Below, piece after piece: positions 22,611 through 25,035 of a DNA stretch of 25,035 nt. Numbering within the stretch: position 1 is the stretch's first letter; every line of letters starts with the position of its first letter. A model generated the notes under the pieces. It saw only the letters and a list, made by a program, of their open reading frames with translations. It was not told where the DNA came from and did not search any database. A program made the position numbers and the translations under genes. Location of the stretch: positions 1 to 25,035 of the forward strand of contig JBNJDM010000035.1 of NCBI GenBank assembly GCA_051744925.1. The letters run 5' to 3'. The DNA is from JACKCP01 sp051744925 (GTDB lineage: Bacteria > Desulfobacterota > Desulfobacteria > Desulfobacterales > JACKCP01).

Positions 22611-22687
22611 ACATACTGAATATACATATTAATTCTGTTAAGCAGGCAGCAGTAAGCACTGATAAAATGATCTAAGGAAGGTGAGAA

Positions 22688-24289
22688 ATGCCGGAAGTCT
22701 ATTTATACGATACCACTTTAAGAGACGGATCCCAGGGTGAAAGTATAACTTTTACTGTTGAGGATAAGCTTAAAATAGCAAAAAAGCTTGATGACTTCGG
22801 AATGCATTATATTGAAGGAGGCTGGCCGGGATCTAATCCCAAAGATACTATTTTCTTTGAAGAAGCCAAAAAAATCGACTTCAAAAATTCAAAGCTTACT
22901 GCTTTCGGAGCTACCAGAAGAGCCGGTTTTTCAGTATATGAAGATCCAAGTATACAGGCGATACTAAAAAGCGGAGCTCCGGCTGTTACTTTGTTCGGCA
23001 AGACCTGGGATCTTCATGTTGAAAAGATAATGAACAACAATCTTGAAGATAACCTTAAAATGATAAAAGAGTCTGTTGCATATTTTAAGGAAAATGAACG
23101 CGAAATCATATATGATGCAGAGCATTTTTTCGACGGATATAAAGGCAACAGGGAATATGCACTTGAAACTCTTGCAGCAGCATTTGAAGGAGGGGCGTCA
23201 TTTCTTGTTCTCTGTGATACAAACGGCGGAACTATGCCCCATGAAGTCGGGGATGCTGTTGATGATGTAAATAAGTATTTTGCTGAAAAATACTCTGATA
23301 TTTCAGCTTTGCGCATAGGAATTCATGCTCATAACGATTCAGGTCTTGCTGCTGCCAATTCTGTTGAAGCAGTAAGATGCGGTGCTGTTATGGTGCAGGG
23401 AACAATAAACGGATACGGAGAAAGATGCGGAAATGCAGATATAACTTCAGTTATTCCGGTACTTGCACTTAAAATGGGTATAGACTGTATTTCTTCTGAA
23501 AACCTTGCAAAGCTTAAAAATGTTTCAAGGTTTGTAAGTGAAACAGCCAATGTTCCTCCTTTGAACAACAGGCCTTTTGTCGGTAAAAGCGCGTTTGCAC
23601 ACAAAGGCGGAGTGCATGTAAGTGCAGTTCAAAAGGATGCAAGAGCATACGAACATATGCTTCCCGAGCTTGTAGGCAATGAAAGAAGAGTTATTGTTTC
23701 GGATTATTCAGGTAAAAGTAATATTGAATACAAGGCAAAAGAGCTTGGCATTGATCTTGAAAAATCACAATATGACAGCAAATATATAGTAGACCAGGTA
23801 AAAGCTCTGGAACAAAGCGGATATCAGTATGAGGCCGCAGATGCTTCCTTAAGAGTTCTTATGGCAAAGCTTACAGGAGAATTCAAACCGCCTTTTGAAC
23901 TCAAGTCTTTCAGAGTAACAATAGAAAAAGATTATGAAAGACTCTGCACTTCCCATGCAATGATCAAAATTGCTGTGGACGGAACAGAAAAAATCACTGC
24001 AGATGAAGGTCACGGCCCTGTAAGTGCCCTTGACAATGCATTAAGAAAAGCCCTTTCTTCCTTTTTTGACTGTATAAATGATATGCATCTTGTAGACTTC
24101 AAGGTAAGGGTGCTTGACGGCAGCGGAGGTACAGAATCAAAGGTAAGGGTTCTTATAGATTCAAGGGACGAGGATAATATCTGGACAACAATAGGAGTTT
24201 CCGAAGATATTATCGAGGCAAGCTGGCAGGCTCTTGCAGACAGCTTCCATTACAAGCTCGGTTTTCTTGACAATTCTACTGAAAATTAA
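22688..24289 (+). CDS. cimA: (R)-citramalate synthase
   Basis: Condenses pyruvate and acetyl-CoA to (R)-citramalate, the start of the threonine-independent route to 2-ketobutyrate and so isoleucine. It has 533 residues. The HMGL-like TIM barrel begins with LYDTTLRDGSQGES (R12, D13), has HAHNDSGLA in the barrel and NGYGERCGNADI (metal and substrate sites); the C-terminal LeuA-type allosteric domain has DGSGGTESKVRVLI. The opening DTTLRDGSQGESITFT and IEGGWPGSNPKD are typical of the CimA branch rather than LeuA (isopropylmalate synthase). The context of ilv genes supports this. It is 110 bp after ilvC and ends before a clear terminator. Confidence 0.93.
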   Translation: MPEVYLYDTTLRDGSQGESITFTVEDKLKIAKKLDDFGMHYIEGGWPGSNPKDTIFFEEAKKIDFKNSKLTAFGATRRAGFSVYEDPSIQAILKSGAPAVTLFGKTWDLHVEKIMNNNLEDNLKMIKESVAYFKENEREIIYDAEHFFDGYKGNREYALETLAAAFEGGASFLVLCDTNGGTMPHEVGDAVDDVNKYFAEKYSDISALRIGIHAHNDSGLAAANSVEAVRCGAVMVQGTINGYGERCGNADITSVIPVLALKMGIDCISSENLAKLKNVSRFVSETANVPPLNNRPFVGKSAFAHKGGVHVSAVQKDARAYEHMLPELVGNERRVIVSDYSGKSNIEYKAKELGIDLEKSQYDSKYIVDQVKALEQSGYQYEAADASLRVLMAKLTGEFKPPFELKSFRVTIEKDYERLCTSHAMIKIAVDGTEKITADEGHGPVSALDNALRKALSSFFDCINDMHLVDFKVRVLDGSGGTESKVRVLIDSRDEDNIWTTIGVSEDIIEASWQALADSFHYKLGFLDNSTEN

Positions 24290-24298
24290 ATTTTTATT

Positions 24299-24326
24299 CC
24301 CGGGTTTATAAAAAAGCCCGGGTTTT
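24299..24326 (+). terminator. Terminator of the ilv-cimA operon
   Basis: CCCGGGTTT (24299-24307) pairs with AAGCCCGGG (24314-24322), six G-C pairs plus three weaker ones, followed by TTTT and then ATT. It lies 9 bp after the cimA stop and closes the operon. Confidence 0.85.
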
Positions 24327-24675
24327 ATTAATTCTGCCAAAGATTTTTCATGGCCTGTAAACTTATATTTTTAGCCATCTTCAGCTTTATTTTTCTAATC
24401 TGTCTATTATCTCAAAAATAAAATGACCACCGAAGTAGGACTGTGCAATTCTTAACGCAGCAGCAGGTTCTGCATCAAGATCTTTGTTCTGAATTGCGGT
24501 TATCATTTCATAAATAAGTTCAAATTTTAAATTATTATTATGTCAAAGTTGTATGCAGATTATGAATTTTTGATATAATAAATCGAAGAAAAAAGCAGGT
24601 ACTGGCCTTGACTTTTTTGAATCATTTCCTTTAAAGGCTGAAAAAAAGGGTAAAATAGATTTGACCAGATAGTAT
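24327..24675. other. Region between the ilv terminator and the STAS-like gene
   Basis: About 350 bp without a clear full-length gene. Its minus strand holds one short protein-like frame (24387-24506, listed separately); the rest is AT-rich and shows no repeat, hairpin or RNA gene that I can support. It could be a decayed gene. Confidence 0.5.
24387..24506 (-). CDS. Possible small ORF or gene relic, 39 residues
   Basis: A minus-strand frame from an ATG at 24506 encodes a well-formed amphipathic segment containing QNKDLDAEPAAALRIAQSYF and ending GGHFIFEIIDRLEK. The frame continues 13 codons upstream of the ATG before a TGA, and the part FELIYE just before the ATG also looks coding, so it may be the C-terminal remnant of a longer decayed gene. 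There is no clear ribosome site. No family is recognised. Confidence 0.35.
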   Translation of the reverse strand: MITAIQNKDLDAEPAAALRIAQSYFGGHFIFEIIDRLEK

Positions 24676-25035
24676 TTAATTTTTAATTATATCTTCAGCT
24701 TCTTTAAGAGAATTAACATGGGATACAGAGTAACCTGTAAAATCTTCGTCCTGGAAAAGATCTATGACAAAGGCCGGTTGTTTGCCAAGAATTCTTACGG
24801 CATTTTTCATACCTAATTTTTTAAGCTTTTTCTGAATAGTTTTTAAGGTTTCAACATTTTTTTCTTCTATTTTGCTCCAGTCAGTAACAAATTCCCTTAA
24901 ATCGTTTATGCATACAAATCCGGGGCTTAGTTTTTTAGCCTCTTTTTCAATATCTTCTGTAAATGATTGAAATTCATTCAGTTCAAGTTCACCGGGCACA
25001 ATATACAAAATATTTTTTTTGGTATCTGACCATGT
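24676..25035 (-). CDS. STAS/SpoIIAA-like protein, 5' end outside window
   Basis: The minus-strand frame is open to the right edge of the window, so the TTG at 25008 is probably internal and the start lies outside. About 119 residues are visible. The pattern ILYIVPGELELNEFQSFTED, KLSPGFVCINDLREF and KNAVRILGKQ resembles the short alternating alpha/beta fold of STAS/SpoIIAA-like proteins, usually small cytoplasmic proteins of signalling or unknown role. I see no phosphorylatable serine motif of anti-sigma-factor antagonists. The assignment rests on pattern only. Confidence 0.5.
   Translation of the reverse strand, partial: TWSDTKKNILYIVPGELELNEFQSFTEDIEKEAKKLSPGFVCINDLREFVTDWSKIEEKNVETLKTIQKKLKKLGMKNAVRILGKQPAFVIDLFQDEDFTGYSVSHVNSLKEAEDIIKN

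Overview
The window is AT-rich, densely packed bacterial chromosome that looks like an anaerobic deltaproteobacterium (Desulfobacterota; a sulfate-reducer-like relative is my inference). The reasons are the gene mix: precorrin-2 dehydrogenase, a HemX/CcsA-type membrane protein and glutamyl-tRNA reductase in a row; an orphan GlcF-like iron-sulfur/CCG subunit; DksA; a citramalate route to isoleucine; and a double-receiver response regulator with a lone HisKA domain. I see no phage, IS element, CRISPR array, tRNA or rRNA.

Layout. The left edge (2-544) is the C-terminal part of an unrecognised protein. On the minus strand, 555-4011 holds a polytopic membrane protein, an SRPBCC-SDR fusion (TIGR01777-like) and a serine O-acetyltransferase. 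A divergent region rich in inverted repeats (4012-4225) leads to a long plus-strand run: DHH phosphoesterase, GlcF-like protein, second DHH phosphoesterase, RNase Z-like MBL hydrolase, precorrin-2 dehydrogenase, HemX-like protein and HemA. After a 309-bp gap come dksA and a PHP-domain phosphoesterase, then rnc overlapping a radical SAM gene. Three minus-strand genes follow: a 78-residue protein, an aldo/keto reductase and the response regulator.

The right part is one branched-chain amino acid block, ilvD-ilvB-ilvN-ilvC-cimA (17601-24289). The five genes supply the citramalate entry to isoleucine and the shared Ile/Val steps. Before ilvD I find a complete transcription attenuator that gene callers would miss. 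It has a 33-codon leader ORF (17423-17524) in which 16 residues are Ile, Leu or Val, a 12-bp antiterminator pairing (17519-17530 with 17551-17562), and a mutually exclusive 11-bp terminator hairpin with a 7-T run (17551-17582). This is the strongest non-obvious system in the window. A terminator at 24299-24326 closes the operon. The right edge holds a possible small ORF or relic and a 5'-truncated STAS/SpoIIAA-like gene on the minus strand.

Other points of interest are the KARI, which resembles the fungal Ilv5/Bacteroidetes type; the response regulator, which ends after the phosphoacceptor-histidine helices with no ATPase domain; and a two-box element with identical 17-nt spacing upstream of both the first DHH gene and rnc. 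All family calls come from reading motifs by eye; no database search was run.
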